Part shown: positions 53,860 to 62,662 of the stretch, in pieces | How the letters are laid out: each line of letters begins with the position of its first letter | How positions within the stretch are numbered: the first letter of the stretch is position 1 | Assembly (NCBI GenBank): GCA_900107365.1 | Contig: FNPS01000001.1 | Coordinates: 930,001-994,000, forward strand | Direction of reading: 5' to 3' | DNA length: 64,000 nt | DNA from: Flavobacterium aquidurense | GTDB taxonomy: Bacteria; Bacteroidota; Bacteroidia; Flavobacteriales; Flavobacteriaceae | Notes under the pieces: model-generated | The model's input: only the letters and a program-made list of their open reading frames with translations | What the model was told of the DNA's origin: nothing | Databases searched by the model: none | Made by a program: the position numbers and the translations under genes

Positions 53860-55467
53860 TCAGTTTCCTTTTAATAAATTGATACTCACTGTCGCTATAT
53901 CTGCGTCTGGAAATCGTTTAAAAATCGTTTGATCAGGATATAATCCAGCTTCGGCAGCGACCTTGTTAAAAACATCTATTTCAACAATATACTGATCTGA
54001 AAAACCATGAGTAGCATCATAGGCTGTTGCAGGAGTTTTGCCTAAATTACTGGCTGCCAATTTTGGATTTATGGTGTGTAATTCAATCAGAAGCAAACCA
54101 AATTTACGGACATAGGGCGACCATTTTTGCAGATGCTCCAAAAGATTATCTTCAACAAGGTTATTACTGATTCTTTTTCCTCTGTATGCAAATGCACCAG
54201 TAGAAGTACTGATCCTGTCTTTGTGAATGTTTTCAGGATCTTTCCAAATTCTATTATGATCCAAAAAAGTTCTTACGTTAAGCAAATCCTTCAGGTCAAT
54301 ATTGTAATTTTCTCTCAAATCATCAGAAAGTACGTTCGGACGCCCAATATCTCCCCAAATAACCTTTGCCCAAATATCTGCCTTTATAAGATTGGCTCTG
54401 GTTACTTTTAAAGCAGCCTGATTATAATCTGCCCCAACCAAAAACAAAGGATATTCATCGAGTATTTGCCCACGCAAAGTTTGTCTGTCGATTACTTCAA
54501 AAATATGTTGCAGGAAAGCGCCATTACCGCAGCCCATATCCAGAATTCCTTTGGGTTGTTCTTCAATAGGTAAGTTAAAAAGCTTAATAATAATGTCATC
54601 TACCACTTTAAAGTAAGTATCGTGGGCACCGCCGCTTCCCCAGACATTCATTTCGCGATCAACATGAATTTCATTTTCGCCATCTGCAACCATTCGTAAA
54701 ACGGCGGGATCTCCAAAAATCAATTCTTCAATTTTGGCAAATGTTGGCAGATAAGAAACGGTTACACCGTAAGCACTTGATCTCTTTGCAAAAAACAAAC
54801 CCACTTCAGTAAATTGATAATTACCATTTTTTTCCAGAAACCATCCAAGATGTACAAGAAAGTCTAATATTTTTTTGAAATTTTCAGCCGATTTATGAAA
54901 CTCTTCCGGTTTGAAAGAAGTTTCCATAAAGTATTTATGAAACATCCCGTTCATTGCCAAACGGACGATTGTTGGTGCAATCAAATAACCTTCGATGTGT
55001 TTTAAAATTTGATCCTGGATACTGTTTGTAAGCGCATCGTTTGAATGTTCGATTCCATATCCCTTTTTATATTTTTCAAAAATAATATTGAGTTTTTCAA
55101 ACGGTACATCATCAAAAATACGGGTATGAAACTGGATAGAAAACTGAAGTAAAGACACAACATCTTCGTAAAGATGAAATAAGGAAAAGGCTATTGCTGT
55201 CTTTTCATTCACCGATATCGTAATTTCCTGTGTTTGGTTATCAACTTCATAATCTAAAAAGCCCTGCGAAGCCAGAATCCTTAAACCAACATTTAGGTAG
55301 CCTTCATTTGCTTTAAAAACAGTTGTTAACGCTGTTAATTGCACTTGTTTCTTATTTAAAATAAAATCTAAAACTGCATTTTTTTTAAGTGCTATTGCTA
55401 CGGGAGCAACAGCTAAGCCGTCAAGATGTCTGAAAATAGAACTTCGGAGTTGTGCTTTATCGGTCAT
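53860..55467 (-). CDS. Class I SAM-dependent methyltransferase with duplicated N-terminal module
   Basis: 535 residues. The catalytic domain (about 295-535) has the SAM motif ILDMGCGNGAFL near 305-317, an acidic strand end VGADYN, and a late KFGLLLIELHTINPK. In front stand two related winged-helix-like modules, the first SIFRHLDGLAVAPVAIALKK (in part) with LRILASQGFLDYE, the second QILKHIEGYLIAPTIVRL with LDFLVHLGWFLEK. Such modules are found in O-methyltransferases and polyketide-linked (AprA-type) enzymes. Substrate unknown; no biosynthetic cluster surrounds it. Confidence 0.83.
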   Translation of the reverse strand: MTDKAQLRSSIFRHLDGLAVAPVAIALKKNAVLDFILNKKQVQLTALTTVFKANEGYLNVGLRILASQGFLDYEVDNQTQEITISVNEKTAIAFSLFHLYEDVVSLLQFSIQFHTRIFDDVPFEKLNIIFEKYKKGYGIEHSNDALTNSIQDQILKHIEGYLIAPTIVRLAMNGMFHKYFMETSFKPEEFHKSAENFKKILDFLVHLGWFLEKNGNYQFTEVGLFFAKRSSAYGVTVSYLPTFAKIEELIFGDPAVLRMVADGENEIHVDREMNVWGSGGAHDTYFKVVDDIIIKLFNLPIEEQPKGILDMGCGNGAFLQHIFEVIDRQTLRGQILDEYPLFLVGADYNQAALKVTRANLIKADIWAKVIWGDIGRPNVLSDDLRENYNIDLKDLLNVRTFLDHNRIWKDPENIHKDRISTSTGAFAYRGKRISNNLVEDNLLEHLQKWSPYVRKFGLLLIELHTINPKLAASNLGKTPATAYDATHGFSDQYIVEIDVFNKVAAEAGLYPDQTIFKRFPDADIATVSINLLKGN

Positions 55468-55677
55468 AATAAATGAATGAAGGTTTGTTTAAAATTAGTG
55501 ATTTTTTTTAACTGGTCACCTATCAATTTTGTTTATATCTGTTCTGAAATTTAAAAGCACTTTTTTTTATGAATTTTAAATTATTTATGTGTTTTGTATT
55601 TTTTTAAGATTTTTTCTATAAAAACTGTTTTTTTTAAGCTTAAAAACGGCTTTAAATGCATAAACAAAACTTTAGTA

Positions 55678-55725
55678 TACCCAAAAACGTATTTTATTAC
55701 CCCTTTAAAATCCATTAATTAATCA
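55678..55725 (+). promoter_or_regulatory. Bipartite conserved element upstream of the SusC-like gene
   Basis: TACCCAAAAACGTA (55678-55691) and ATTAATCA (55718-55725) lie 40 bp apart, start to start. The same pair with the same 40-bp offset stands upstream of the lyase gene (61450-61497). The distance from first base to ATG is 144 bp here and 143 bp there. Most probably binding sites of one regulator; the other bases of the 354-bp gap are AT-rich and unremarkable. Confidence 0.75.
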
Positions 55726-55821
55726 CTTTTGTCAACGTAAAATCACCAATCTATTAAACAAAAATATTGAAGTGATTTTTACAAACTAACTAATCAATTA
55801 ACCAAAAATTTCAAACCAAAA

Positions 55822-58800
55822 ATGACAAATTTTATTAGGATTAAAAAAAGTCCTGATAGTGTATTTGGCTTTAATTTGAAAAAGAAAATGATGCTGTTTT
55901 GTGTATTGTTTTCTTTATTTCAAGTTCATGGATACGCTATTAGTTCTAAAAGTGCAAAAGAGTCGCAAAAAGTACAACAACAAAAAAGTATTAAAGGGCA
56001 AGTCAACGATGAAAACGGTTTGCCAATGCCGGGAGTATCCGTTTTGGAAAAAGGAAGTAAAAATGGTACTACAACAGACTTTGATGGAAAATTTACTTTA
56101 AAAGTAGATAACGAAAATGCTGTATTAGTAGTTTCTTATTTGGGTTACGTAAGTACAGAGGTAGTTTTAAAGGGACAAACTTCCATTACTGTAAAAATGC
56201 AAAGAGCGACAGCTTCATTAGACGAAGTTGTGGTTGTAGGTTATGGTAAAATGAAGAAAAAGGATCTGACAGGAGCAATCGTCCAGATTACGCCTGACAG
56301 GCTGGCGAACCAAAATCCGCAGACTGTTCAGGATATCCTGAGAGGTACTCCGGGTATAAATGTAGGGTATGATCCTTCTGCAAAAGGAGGAGGGAGACTG
56401 CAAATTCGTGGACAAGGTTCTGTTTATGATCCAAGAAAAGAAGGTGTGCATAGTGCACCGCTTATTATTTTAGACGGAATGCAATTTTATGGTGAGCTTT
56501 CAGAAATCAATCCAGATGATATTGGCCAGATCGATATTTTAAAAGATGCATCGGCGGCATCTGTATATGGGGCAAAAGCAGCGGCAGGGGTTATTATTAT
56601 TTCTACTAAAAGAGGTAAAACCGGTAAGCCTATTGTTAGTTTTACTACTAATACAACAATTACCAATAAAAGTGCCTATCGTACGGTGTATTCTCCCGAA
56701 GGTTACTTAAAATATCGTGAAGATTGGGAAACTGCCCAAACGTATGGTGGTAATGCAGCAACAGGGCAGTACGAAGCTTGGGTAACAGGAACACTGGCTC
56801 CTAATAAACCTGGATATTTCTCAAATCCTGGTGACTTAGCCAAATGGGGTATTACTGAAGCCCAATGGTTAGCGTATCAACCAGCCACACAAACAGCAGG
56901 AAAAAGTTCGAAGGAAGTATGGGGAGCCCGTTTGGGATTGAATTTTGATCCTTCGCTGATGGCTAATTTCCTGGCAGGAAAAACACACGATTGGAGTGAT
57001 AGTTCTTTTAGAACAGGGATTAATCATGACAATAATTTGAGTATTTCCGGAGCAAGCGACAAGGTAAATTATTATATGTCTTTTGGTTATTTAAGTTCAG
57101 AAGGAGCTATTGTTGGAAATGATTATAAATCAGCTCGTTCTAATATGAAAATTGACGCTAAAATTACGGATTGGCTTGAATTTGGGGCAAACGTTAATTT
57201 TCAGGATCGATCAGACGGAGATGTTACCCCTTCATTAGACACACGTTCCGGGTTTAATAATATGATGAGAACCAGCCCGTTTGGAACTTTTATAGATGCA
57301 AATGGCGATTATGAGAGACAGCCAATGGGGAAAAATGTTTCAGGACAAAACTATAACTATTACTACGATCGTCAATTTATTGACAAGGAGACAGGTTTTA
57401 CAACATTGAATACTATTTTCAATACAAAGGTTAGTTTGCCTTTAGGGATTACGTATACATTTAATATTGCACCGCGTTATCAATTTTGGCACGATCGTTA
57501 TTTTGAATCGGCACAAAATCCAAATTGGGCTGCAGCTACCCATGGAGCAGTTAGAAATAATTCTACAAGTTTTGATTACAACTTAAATAATACAATAGCG
57601 TGGGATTATACAATTGCTAAAAAACATCATTTCATCTTAACTTTCGTTCAGGAAGCTGAAGAACGCCGTTATTGGTCAGATGGAATGGATGCTTATAATA
57701 TCCTGCCAACGGATGCTTTAGGATTTCACAATGTTGAAACGGCAACATTGGCTAATAGCAAGCTAAGATCAAAAGATACACATGAAACGGCAGACGCATT
57801 GATGGCAAGACTATTCTATTCGTTTGATAATCGTTATATGCTGACTGCGACTGTGCGCCGTGATGGATATTCAGCCTTTGGAACTTCAAATCCATACGCA
57901 ACTTTCCCTTCTTTCGGAATTGCATGGAACTTTAAAAATGAAAGCTGGTTTAATTGGGATGCGATGTCTACCGGTAAATTACGTTTGTCATGGGGTGAAA
58001 ATGGAAACAGATCGCTTGATGATCCGTACATTTCTTTGGCAAACTTGACAAATACAGGGACGATGGGATATTTAGATGCTACAGGAAAAGCTCTTGAACT
58101 AAAGTATTTAGCACTTGACCGTATGGCCAATCCAAATTTGGAATGGGAAAAAACAAGATCAACCAATATAGGTTTTGATTTAGGTTTCTTACATGACCGT
58201 ATTACTGCTACCGTAGATGCTTACCAAAAGATTACCCATGATATGATTATGAGTCAGGCACTGCCTGGTTTTACAGGCTTTTCAAACATTGCAACCAATC
58301 TTGGAGAGGTTAAGAATCAAGGTTTTGAATTGAGTATTAACACTCTTAATATGAAAAAAGCAAACTTTGAATGGCGTACTACATTCGGGATATCTTATAA
58401 CGAAAATACTATTGAGTCCTTATATGGCAATATGGTAGATATTAAGGATGCCAATGGTACTGTTATTGGAAAAAAAGAGGGTGATGATTCTGCTAATGGA
58501 TGGTTTATAGGCAGACCGATTAGTCAGATTTGGGATTATAGAGTAACTGGAATTTGGCAAAAGGATGAATGGAAAGAGGCTCAAAAATATGGGCAGCGTC
58601 CTGGAGATCCAAAAGTAGCAAATAGTTATACTGCAGATGATGTAGATGCAGTAGGAGCAGATGGTGTTCCTTATAAAAAAGCGGTTTATAATGAAAAGGA
58701 TAAGCAGTTTTTAGGACAATCCAGTCCTCCTGTACAGTGGTCGCTGCGAAATGAATTTAAGATTTACAAAAATTGGGATTTGGCTGTCAATATGTATTCT

Positions 58801-59214
58801 TATATGGGACAAAAAGCACTTAATTCAGGCTATATGAATACTTTTAACGATAGTAGTTTGTATAAATTCAACTTCAATCCTTATGTCAATCCGTATTGGA
58901 CACTTGACAATCCAACTAATGATTGGGCACGCCTTGATGCTAAGGGACCTGCAGGAACTCCGGCTGCACCAGGAAAGTTGTATGATCGCAGTTTTATTCG
59001 TCTCGATAATATTTCGCTGGCCTATTCTTTACCAAGAGATCTTTTGGATCGTGTACATATTAAAAATTTAAAAATTTATACTTCAGTTCAAAACGTAGCA
59101 ACATGGTCTGCTTCTAAACAATGGAAATATTATGGAGATCCGGAAGGAGATGTTGAGAATAAAGGAGGATTGGCTACACGAATGTTTAATTTAGGTTTCA
59201 ACTTTCAACTTTAA
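55822..59214 (+). CDS. SusC/RagA-type TonB-linked outer-membrane protein
   Basis: 1130 residues. N-terminal signal (helix from about 22, LKKKMMLFCVLFSLF), carboxypeptidase-regulatory-like domain (about 60-135; GQVNDENGLPMPGVSVLEKG), TonB box region SLDEVVVVGYG, plug with GQGSVYDPRKEG and LKDASAASVYGAKAAAGVI, then a 22-strand barrel. It imports oligosaccharides through the outer membrane with its SusD-like partner, which begins 14 bp later. This is a typical polysaccharide-utilisation pair; a PL14/PL20-like lyase nearby shares its upstream element and suggests a uronic-acid glycan. Confidence 0.95.
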   Translation: MTNFIRIKKSPDSVFGFNLKKKMMLFCVLFSLFQVHGYAISSKSAKESQKVQQQKSIKGQVNDENGLPMPGVSVLEKGSKNGTTTDFDGKFTLKVDNENAVLVVSYLGYVSTEVVLKGQTSITVKMQRATASLDEVVVVGYGKMKKKDLTGAIVQITPDRLANQNPQTVQDILRGTPGINVGYDPSAKGGGRLQIRGQGSVYDPRKEGVHSAPLIILDGMQFYGELSEINPDDIGQIDILKDASAASVYGAKAAAGVIIISTKRGKTGKPIVSFTTNTTITNKSAYRTVYSPEGYLKYREDWETAQTYGGNAATGQYEAWVTGTLAPNKPGYFSNPGDLAKWGITEAQWLAYQPATQTAGKSSKEVWGARLGLNFDPSLMANFLAGKTHDWSDSSFRTGINHDNNLSISGASDKVNYYMSFGYLSSEGAIVGNDYKSARSNMKIDAKITDWLEFGANVNFQDRSDGDVTPSLDTRSGFNNMMRTSPFGTFIDANGDYERQPMGKNVSGQNYNYYYDRQFIDKETGFTTLNTIFNTKVSLPLGITYTFNIAPRYQFWHDRYFESAQNPNWAAATHGAVRNNSTSFDYNLNNTIAWDYTIAKKHHFILTFVQEAEERRYWSDGMDAYNILPTDALGFHNVETATLANSKLRSKDTHETADALMARLFYSFDNRYMLTATVRRDGYSAFGTSNPYATFPSFGIAWNFKNESWFNWDAMSTGKLRLSWGENGNRSLDDPYISLANLTNTGTMGYLDATGKALELKYLALDRMANPNLEWEKTRSTNIGFDLGFLHDRITATVDAYQKITHDMIMSQALPGFTGFSNIATNLGEVKNQGFELSINTLNMKKANFEWRTTFGISYNENTIESLYGNMVDIKDANGTVIGKKEGDDSANGWFIGRPISQIWDYRVTGIWQKDEWKEAQKYGQRPGDPKVANSYTADDVDAVGADGVPYKKAVYNEKDKQFLGQSSPPVQWSLRNEFKIYKNWDLAVNMYSYMGQKALNSGYMNTFNDSSLYKFNFNPYVNPYWTLDNPTNDWARLDAKGPAGTPAAPGKLYDRSFIRLDNISLAYSLPRDLLDRVHIKNLKIYTSVQNVATWSASKQWKYYGDPEGDVENKGGLATRMFNLGFNFQL

Positions 59215-59228
59215 AAAATTATTCAAAA

Positions 59229-61238
59229 ATGAAAAGATATATAAAAAATAAAATTACAAGACTGATGCCACTTATAGTATTGGCTGCAATGTCTGGTTCT
59301 TGTTCAAAAGATTTTCTCGACTCAGACCCGCTTTCGTTTTACGAACCTGAAACTACCTTTTCTACAGAGGCGGGGTTACAGGCAACTTTGGCACTGTGCG
59401 ATAAACAGCTGCGTAATAATTATATTCACTTTGGCTTTTCGGGTGTGAGTGTGCCTATTGGTTCAGAGTATCTTTTTTCTGATATGGCACAATATGGGAA
59501 AACAGATACAGGTAGTAATAGTGCTGATTATGCTGCTACTATAGTACCTACTAACATTGATGCTTTCCGAAGAGACGCAGGTGGTGAAGCACTTTATCTT
59601 GGGTTTCTCTGGACGGAAGCTTATACAGGTATTAAGAATGCTAATACCGTATTATCGTATATTGGAAATGTGACAACTTTATCCGACGAGGTTAAAAATA
59701 AATACATTGGGCAAGCCTATTTTCATAGAGCATACCGTTATCTTAATCTGGTATATGAATTTGGAGACATACCGTTGATTACTAAAATTTTGGAGGTTCC
59801 AAAGCAGAGTTATTATTCTACTAAAAAAGAAGCCATTATAGAAATGATTACGGCAGATATGGAGAAAGCCGTACAATTTGTACCAGAACAGTCAAAAATT
59901 GGATATGTAGGTATGGTTAGTAAAGGAGCATGTCGTCAGTTATTAATTAAGTGTTATTTGGCATCCGGCAGGTTTGCTGATGCGGAAGCGCAAGCCAACA
60001 TTCTGATTAATCAATCGGGTTACTCTTTGGTACAAAACGCTCTTGGAATTTTTGACCCGGGAGGAAATCCTACTGCATGGCCTATTACCAGAAATGTGAT
60101 CTGGGATTTGCACCGACCTGAAAACAAAGTAATTTCTTCTAATACTGAAGCGATATTAGTGGCGCCAAATGGAGGAGCACAATCATTTTTAGCATTTGCT
60201 TCGATGAGAATTTTTGGACCTAACTGGAATGACGCCAATTTAATTACGCCCGATGGTAAAACAGCAGCACCACGTTTTCCATTGACAGATAAAACGAATT
60301 ATAATGCAAAATATGATTATCAAAGAGCATTAGGACGTGGCATTGGTACAATCAGTGGTTCTTATTATTCACAACATCCTATGTGGGTTGTGAATGGTGT
60401 TGAAGATAAAGTGGATCTTAGGCATAATAGCACGGTTGGTAACTGGGTCAATATGGAAGATCTTAAATATGCTCCCGGAGCTGGTGGTAGTACAGTATGG
60501 GCTGGACAAAGCTTTAGAATGAAGGATGCAGCGGGTAAATTGCTGGCACAAGATTCTATTCGTGATTGGTATGATTTTCCGCATTATAAAATCTTTTTAC
60601 ACGATGTTGTAGCTGAAGCTAATCCGGCAGCAAATGATTTTCAGGGAGCTACTGCAGGAGCTAGTGCGCATTTGTACATCTATCGTTTAGCTGAGACTTA
60701 TCTATTACGTGCAGAAGCCCGTTTTTACCAGGGTAATACTACCGGAGCAGCTCAGGATGTGAATGTAGTACGAGCAAGAGCAAAAGCATCAAGAATGTAT
60801 AGTACTGTAACAATTGGAGATATTTGTGCAGAAAGAGGAAGAGAACTTTATTTGGAAGAATGGAGAAATGTGGAGTTAAAACGTATTTCACATTGTCTGG
60901 CCCTAAGCGGTAAACCAGACGAATGGGGCAATACTTACAGTAAAACCAATTGGGACAAGCAATCCGGAACAGATGCCGCCGGAGGAAGTTACTGGTACCA
61001 ACGTATTGTGCATTATACCCTTTATAACAAATACCCAGCCGGTATTGCTCTAAAACCAGGCGTGAAGTTTTATACGATGGACAAACGTAATAATTATTGG
61101 CCTATTCCGTACAGACTTGCAATAGAACCGAATATTAAAGGTCAGTTAAGTCAGAACTTTGGATACGATGGTTATAATGCCGGTGTTAAAGTCTGGGATA
61201 AATGGCAGGATGCAGTTGATGATGAAAGTAAAATTTAA
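59229..61238 (+). CDS. SusD/RagB-type surface glycan-binding lipoprotein
   Basis: 669 residues with a lipoprotein cysteine at C25 (AAMSGSC-SKDFLDSDP). SusD fold: N-terminal DFLDSDPLSFYEPETTF, TPR-like helices (LWTEAYTGIKNANTVLSYI, then YIGQAYFHRAYRYLNL) and the C-terminal half with YRLAETYLLRAEARF and ERGRELYLEEWRNVELKR, hallmark motifs of the family. It caps the SusC-like barrel and binds glycan at the surface. It starts 14 bp after the SusC-like gene and is followed by a terminator. Confidence 0.95.
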   Translation: MKRYIKNKITRLMPLIVLAAMSGSCSKDFLDSDPLSFYEPETTFSTEAGLQATLALCDKQLRNNYIHFGFSGVSVPIGSEYLFSDMAQYGKTDTGSNSADYAATIVPTNIDAFRRDAGGEALYLGFLWTEAYTGIKNANTVLSYIGNVTTLSDEVKNKYIGQAYFHRAYRYLNLVYEFGDIPLITKILEVPKQSYYSTKKEAIIEMITADMEKAVQFVPEQSKIGYVGMVSKGACRQLLIKCYLASGRFADAEAQANILINQSGYSLVQNALGIFDPGGNPTAWPITRNVIWDLHRPENKVISSNTEAILVAPNGGAQSFLAFASMRIFGPNWNDANLITPDGKTAAPRFPLTDKTNYNAKYDYQRALGRGIGTISGSYYSQHPMWVVNGVEDKVDLRHNSTVGNWVNMEDLKYAPGAGGSTVWAGQSFRMKDAAGKLLAQDSIRDWYDFPHYKIFLHDVVAEANPAANDFQGATAGASAHLYIYRLAETYLLRAEARFYQGNTTGAAQDVNVVRARAKASRMYSTVTIGDICAERGRELYLEEWRNVELKRISHCLALSGKPDEWGNTYSKTNWDKQSGTDAAGGSYWYQRIVHYTLYNKYPAGIALKPGVKFYTMDKRNNYWPIPYRLAIEPNIKGQLSQNFGYDGYNAGVKVWDKWQDAVDDESKI

Positions 61239-61281
61239 ATCTTTTCTATTTGCCTTAAATTGAAGATGAAAAAATAAAATG

Positions 61282-61315
61282 AAAAAACGAGTTAAATATA
61301 TTTAACTCGTTTTTT
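61282..61315 (+). terminator. Terminator of the SusC/SusD operon
   Basis: Stem AAAAAACGAGTTAAA (61282-61296) with its exact complement (61301-61315), loop TATA, followed by T-rich sequence. The lyase gene beyond it therefore needs its own promoter. Confidence 0.92.
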
Positions 61316-61449
61316 TTACTTTATAATCGGTTGTTTTTTTCCGATGCAAACTTAGTAATCCCCTTTACTTTGTTATTTCAATTTTTTTAAGAATATTATT
61401 TCTAAAATTTAAAATATAATACAGAAAATACCTAACCGGTATTTTATTG

Positions 61450-61497
61450 TACCTAAAAACGTACATTATTTCCCTGTATTTGAATGGTTATTAATCA
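61450..61497 (+). promoter_or_regulatory. Bipartite conserved element upstream of the lyase gene
   Basis: TACCTAAAAACGTA (61450-61463) and ATTAATCA (61490-61497), offset 40 bp, matching the element before the SusC-like gene with one mismatch in the first 14 bases. Between them CATTATTTCCC parallels TTTTATTACCC at the same position upstream of the SusC-like gene. It begins 143 bp before the lyase ATG. Confidence 0.75.
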
Positions 61498-61592
61498 ACT
61501 TTACACTACCGATTATAAATTACATAATGAATATGGATGTGATTTGTAATAAACTAACTATTAATGATTACTAACCCTTAACCTTTAAAAAA

Positions 61593-62381
61593 ATGAAAAA
61601 GTTTTTAAAATTAACAAGTTTACTATTTATTACAGTATTAGTGTTTCACTCCTGTGAGAAGGAACAAGATTTAAACGAGCCACAAGCCGTAAGCAAAGAA
61701 GTGTCACAAAGCACGGATAAAGAAGCACCGCAAAATGCTAACAAAGCAGCAGCTGTTGCAGCTGCAGGAGGTGGCGCCGGAGCAAGAACAATTACATTGC
61801 AAACGAATACACTTTCATGTCCTGGTGGTTTGTGTACATCATATGGTGTTTGGTCAGAAGGCATTTATACGGTTTGGTTCCAGATGAAATTTAATTCCGG
61901 ATTCTATTGGAGCAGAGGTGGTAAATGCGGATACGGTATCCTAATTGGAGATCAGAATACCGGTGGTGACCCGGGATGGGATGGAAATGGTGGTAGTGCC
62001 AGATTTATGTGGTATTGTCCGAATGGATCAAATAGTGCCAAGGGAAGTGGAGCATATCTTCAGCCTTACGTTTATTACAAAGATCAGCCGGGACAATTTG
62101 GTAATGATTTTGGGAAAAAGTATTATATACAAGAAGGAGTGACTTATAACTGTCAGATATCTGTGAAGTTAAATACCGGGTCCAGTACTAATGGGTATGT
62201 CAAATATTATGTAAATGGTACAGAGTTATTGAATCAAACAATTCGTTGGGTGACCAACGATGCCAAACGAAATGTTAATGCAGTAAGTCTTCACACTTTC
62301 CGTGGTGGTAGTCAGGAGTATTGGAAAGCTCCCGTAACCAGTTCTATTTATTATGCGAGTGCAGCCTGGGATGCTCAATAA
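61593..62381 (+). CDS. PL14/PL20-like polysaccharide lyase lipoprotein
   Basis: 262 residues. A lipoprotein signal ends at C21 (VFHSC-EKEQDL); a linker of Q, N, K and an Ala/Gly stretch (about 22-65) leads to a beta-jelly-roll domain (about 66-262). That domain has GKCGYGILIGDQNTGG, WDGNGGSARFMWYCPNG and late SLHTFRGGSQEYWKAP, which resemble the W-D-G, S-A-R-x-M-W and T-F-x-G-G motifs of PL14 and PL20 (alginate, glucuronan) lyases. It probably cleaves a uronic-acid glycan at the cell surface, feeding the SusC/SusD pair. Exact family and substrate are uncertain. Confidence 0.72.
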   Translation: MKKFLKLTSLLFITVLVFHSCEKEQDLNEPQAVSKEVSQSTDKEAPQNANKAAAVAAAGGGAGARTITLQTNTLSCPGGLCTSYGVWSEGIYTVWFQMKFNSGFYWSRGGKCGYGILIGDQNTGGDPGWDGNGGSARFMWYCPNGSNSAKGSGAYLQPYVYYKDQPGQFGNDFGKKYYIQEGVTYNCQISVKLNTGSSTNGYVKYYVNGTELLNQTIRWVTNDAKRNVNAVSLHTFRGGSQEYWKAPVTSSIYYASAAWDAQ

Positions 62382-62449
62382 TAGCTGTAAATTTTAAAAA
62401 TAATTCGGCTGGGATAAATAAAGACATTTACAGCAGAATCATAAAAAAG

Positions 62450-62471
62450 CCACTTCGTTTTTACGGAGTGG
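62450..62471 (+). terminator. Terminator of the lyase gene
   Basis: Stem CCACTTCG (62450-62457) with CGGAGTGG (62464-62471), one G-U pair, loop of 6, then six T. It is 68 bp after the stop codon. Confidence 0.85.
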
Positions 62472-62580
62472 TTTTTTACTTTTATAGCTGTAGTACAACT
62501 ATTTTAGAACGTTTTTTTGTTTTTTATTTCTTTATTGCAATTCAATTCAGTTCAATTATCCACAATAATTGAAATATTTC

Positions 62581-62610
62581 TTGTTAAATAGTTATTAATT
62601 TTTATTTTTG
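62581..62610 (+). promoter_or_regulatory. Promoter of the siderophore-type receptor
   Basis: TTG (62581-62583), a 19-bp spacer and TATTTTTG (62603-62610), a perfect Bacteroidota promoter 52 bp before the ATG. A 10-bp palindrome GAAATATTTC (62571-62580) touches the -33 element and could be an operator; it is not a classical Fur box. Confidence 0.78.
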
Positions 62611-62662
62611 CACTGTTTTTATTAATTCTAAATAAAAATAAAACTAACCAAAATAAAAATCA

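Noticed and set aside
62571..62580. Fur box for the siderophore-type receptor
   Set aside because: GAAATATTTC is a short palindrome with no 7-1-7 Fur structure; kept only as a note on the promoter.
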